The notes under the pieces were generated by a model that was not told the DNA's origin, did not search any database, and worked only from the letters and a program-made list of their open reading frames with translations. Shown piece by piece: positions 60,840 through 64,000 of a stretch of DNA of 64,000 nt. The stretch's first letter is position 1; every line of letters begins with the position of its first letter. This DNA comes from Gibbula magus. Taxonomy: Eukaryota > Mollusca > Gastropoda > Trochida > Trochidae. The stretch spans positions 84,342,134 through 84,406,133 of the forward strand of contig OW388293.1 in assembly GCA_936450465.1 (NCBI GenBank), read 5' to 3'. The translations under genes and the position numbers were made by a program.

Positions 60840-61115
60840 GTGGAATCCAATTTCCGGATACCTGGCGGATTCTCCCGTATCCTTACCCATTTGGTGTCCG
60901 GGAATCCGGAAATGTATTCTCCCCCATATACCAGATCCGCCCATATTCTTCCGGATATTTTTCCGGAAAGTATGTTTCTTAGAATACTGGAATCCGGAAA
61001 TGTATACTTTTCCATATCCCAGATCCGCGTGTCTTCTACTGGAAATATTTCCGGAAAGTATGTTTCTAAGAATACTGGAATCCGGACAGAATATCTTATC
61101 CGGATACCCTTCTAT
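60840..61115 (+). repeat. 88-bp tandem repeat rich in TCCGGA
   Basis: GGAATCCGG begins units at 60901, 60989 and 61077, so the period is 88. Each unit includes GGAAATGTAT, CCAGATCCGC and TTCCGGAAAGTATGTTTCTT with TCCGGA palindromes. A partial earlier unit starts at 60840. Confidence 0.85.
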
Positions 61116-61329
61116 TAGTAGGAATAGGCAAGTTATTGGGTAATATTACTGTCTTATGTTGAGAAAGTGTTCACAATATTTGATAATGATAATAGTTATA
61201 ATGATAATAATATGTCATTACTATGTCATGTTGTTGCAATAAACTATGCATACAGCATTACACTACACACATAAACAAACCTTGCCTACTAGAGTCTATA
61301 AGAAACAAGTTTTAAATTATTGAACAAGA

Positions 61330-61875
61330 AAGAAATATATAAATTAAAATTTTATATGGAAACGGTCAAAACAAATAACTCAAAGAAGTTGAAAGCCCAA
61401 AAGGAACATCTACACATGATGATTGTTCCACACACCAAGTTTCGTTGAGATACGTCTTATAGTTTTCGAGTTCTGATCCGGAAAGGAAATTTTAAGTTAC
61501 ATTTCCATGGAAACGGTCAAAAAAATAACTCGAAGAAGTTGAAAACCCCAAAAGGCACATCTACACATGATGATTGTTCCACACACCAAGTTTCGTTGAG
61601 ATATGTCTTATAGTTTTCGAGTTCTGATCCGGAAAGGAAATTTTAAGTTACATTTCCATGGAAACGGTCAAAAAAATAACTCGAAGAAGTTGAAAACCCC
61701 AAAAGGCACATCTACACATGATGATTGTTCCACACACCAAGTTTCGTTGAGATATGTCTTATAGTTTTGAAGTTTGAGGCCGGAATGGAAAAGCCTGGAT
61801 GGACAGACGGACAGACGGACAGACGGACGGAGCTCATTTCTATATCCCCCGTCAACTTCGTTGCGGGGGATAATT
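61330..61875 (+). repeat. GGAC-tailed element with three 151-bp tandem units and terminal hairpin
   Basis: AACGGTCAAA begins units at 61361, 61512 and 61663, exactly 151 bp apart; units two and three are almost identical. Each contains CACACCAAGTTTCGTTGAGA and TTCGAGTTCTGATCCGGAAA. The last unit runs into GGATGGACAGACGGACAGAC and ends in a hairpin: TATCCCCCGTCAACTTCGTT then GCGGGGGATA (about 61842-61871). It is the clearest member of the family. Confidence 0.9.
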
Positions 61876-62107
61876 AAGGGAGACAACTGTCCCCGCACCT
61901 CAATGCATGCTGCTGATGTTTTTGTTTACAAACTTGTCTCATATGTTTACATTAAACAGCATTTATATATATATATATCAACATTTCATATTAATGTTCA
62001 TTACAATAATATAGAGGGAGTATCTTGTTAATTGTTAAATGTGTTCTTTGATTATTTGCCATACAACGTATGTGCAAATAATGCATGTTATGTGGTCGAC
62101 TGGTCGT
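61876..62107. other. No recognised feature
   Basis: Short non-coding interval with a small ATAT run at about 61967. Confidence 0.4.
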
Positions 62108-62455
62108 CATGCTTGATCGCACATCACCTGTCGGCTAATTAACACCTTGACTAATTGGCAGGCTAATTAACACCTTGACTAAGTGTCTGTAGCAACAGGT
62201 GGGAATGTTAGTGCTTGAGTAGTATTTCGGTTACATCCAACTATTGATAGATTTATGCATCTCATGACATGTGATTGAACCTTCTCAAAATTTGCCACGA
62301 TATTTGCGTTATTTGCGTTATTTTGCCACACAAAGAATGTTCAATATTCTGGCAGTCATGCTTGACCGCACATCACCTCTCGGCTAATTAACACCTTGAC
62401 TAATTGGATATAAACAATTAGTGTCTCGCTGTTGCAACAGGTGGGAGCAACTTCT
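62108..62455 (+). repeat. Direct repeat, spacing 249 bp
   Basis: CATGCTTGATCGCACATCAC (62108) and CATGCTTGACCGCACATCAC (62357) open two blocks of about 95 bases, each with CGGCTAATTAACACCTTGAC and GCAACAGGTGGGA. Within the first block GGCTAATTAACACCTTGACT is itself doubled. Confidence 0.85.
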
Positions 62456-64000
62456 GTTGCTTTAAATAGCTTCTTTCCTTTCATTTACTTTCACATGTTG
62501 TATATATAAGGGATAATTTTTTATTGGCCAACTTATGGCTGTTTGTTAACCATATTTTAGTTTGTTTATGAATTTTACAACATAATTGTCTTAATGATAG
62601 AAGACTAGAAACTTGCCATTGATAACACAATGAATAGAAATGGAAAAATCACAAACATAGATGTAATGTAACAAATATAATGGTTTTATTAAAATACATA
62701 TTAAAAGAAACAGGACAATTGTTATAGTAATCATCAAATCAATAACAAATTCATATAAATAGAGCATTTCATTCAGTCTTTATATATGATATATCAAAAT
62801 ACAATACAATACATACAATTTATTATGACAATGCGACACACGTCCATAACTTCAAAATCTCACATATAATTTCTCAGGGTACAGCTGGAAACAAGATAAA
62901 TCACATCCCCTGGACTCCCCATCCATCCACATTGTAATACATTTATTATTGCCCTTATATTTTATCATAGACTGTACCCCTATAATCTCACAATATAGAA
63001 AAGGCAAAATAAGTTTACAAATTTCTGTCTGACAAAGAATATATTCTCAAAACCCGAGCGTCCTTGCATTAGATGTTCTGTTGATAACTAAAGAACACAT
63101 TTTGCATTGCTAACGTGAAGGGGTTCAAGAATAAATTAATAACATGTCATTCTGAATTTAACAAAGATGTTGTTCTGAAAATGTTATGTTTCCATATCAT
63201 ACATACATTTTGGAGAAGTTCTTTATTTGTACTGTTATAGGGAAATTCCTCCCAAACAAATTCTTAAACATTGCTACAGCACCCAATGTACAAACTTCAA
63301 GATTTTACCTTTGGTTTTCAATAGTTCTGGAATATTGTGGTATGATAGATTGGATGGATGGCCTATAAGTCTTACCTAAGATGGATTTAAAGGAAGCACT
63401 TTGGATAATGATAATACTTCTATCATGGGAAATAATAAATTGCTACATCAATGAGTTATTATAAGTTTGATGGTACATTTTATGATAGTGATGTCACATC
63501 ATACTTTGAATTATAATTCATGATGTATCAGAACTTGAGCAAGAATAAGAGCTTTTAGTTGATGAAATCATTCTGATGTCATGTTGGTTTGTAGAATATC
63601 ACAGGACTTAATCCATTGCCTGGTGCATTTTACTGACACAATTAACATCATATACAAAAATGAATAATAATACTCTGTAAAAAATGTATCCTGACCTCCA
63701 TACATGATATCATCCTCACTTTGCTATTTAAATACACACAGTATCACATGAGCGGTTCTTATGTAAGAGGTTGTCTAATCTAATGACATTAAATTTTGAA
63801 ATTCAGTTCGAAAAATGAGGATGAATTTAAATTTGAATTTGAATTTTCTTAGTTGACAGAATTTAGTTTATCAATACTTACATAGCATAGTTGAAAGTGA
63901 ATGTCATTAAAGACTGTACTGATAGTTGATATCTGATATTAAATGTCAGTACAGTGATTCATTGGAGCTGACTATCACTTTATACGTCAGTAATACATAC
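62456..64000. other. Unrecognised; possible minus-strand 3' untranslated region
   Basis: No repeat family from the rest of the window was seen here. An AATAAA on the minus strand (62690-62685) heads a stretch of 1.3 kb with no long frame. This could be a 3' UTR of a gene beyond the right edge, but AATAAA is common by chance in A+T-rich DNA. Confidence 0.2.

Noticed and set aside
62456..64000. A definite gene 3' end on the minus strand.
   Set aside because: Only an AATAAA and the absence of repeats suggest it, which is not enough in A+T-rich DNA. It is listed as a possibility only.

Overview
The window is eukaryotic nuclear DNA, A+T-rich, with no host protein-coding exon that I can recognise, no complete canonical tRNA, no rRNA and no bacterial-style operon. 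The repeats suggest a lophotrochozoan, most likely a bivalve or other mollusc. They include tRNA-headed SINEs, decayed non-LTR retrotransposons of several clades, a Tc1-like remnant, TTAA-flanked MITEs, and many short elements carrying GGACGGACGG tracts with a terminal hairpin. That assignment is an inference from repeat style, not from a gene.

The main organisation is a large, decayed inverted duplication. Segment A (about 360-2810, plus) is followed by several copies of a long non-coding unit, here called the B unit (plus copies in about 2830-4700, 7740-15640, 15640-20395, 34690-35480 and 36090-42420). Orientation then switches between about 42.42 and 42.88 kb. The same order follows in reverse complement: B units (42880-49705, minus) and then segment A' (49990-56345, minus). 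Later insertions have stretched both halves: LINE fragments, SINEs, hairpin elements, microsatellites, and a possible 12-kb element bounded by inverted repeats (21210-33211).

Region by region: 1-2.8 kb is segment A with a 0.5-kb Tc1-like deletion derivative. 2.8-7.7 kb is a B-unit part, a hairpin, a tRNA-like repeat, a GGAC-tailed element and a frameshifted LINE. 7.7-20.4 kb is two B units broken by an L1/Tx1-like 3' fragment, a GGAC-tailed element, a hairpin element, a (TA)n tract and a TTAA MITE. 20.4-34.4 kb is a full tRNA-derived SINE, the candidate 12-kb inverted-repeat element (GGATTAAA clusters near both ends, an 18-bp minisatellite, a TTAA element, a 37-base G run) and a decayed reverse transcriptase tail. 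34.7-42.4 kb is more plus-strand B units. 42.9-49.7 kb is minus-strand B units, one of which holds a 105-unit, 15-bp minisatellite with no length change. 50-56.3 kb is segment A' with a hairpin element, a SINE, a LINE and a fold-back element inserted. 56.4-64 kb holds short tandem and dispersed repeats and otherwise unrecognised DNA.

Nothing here works as a gene set. The interest is structural: paralogous copies of A and B act as empty-site controls that show which elements inserted later. They also show that the 15-bp array grew from a single unit still present in the sister copy. All repeat and homology calls were made by eye, and percent identities were not computed.
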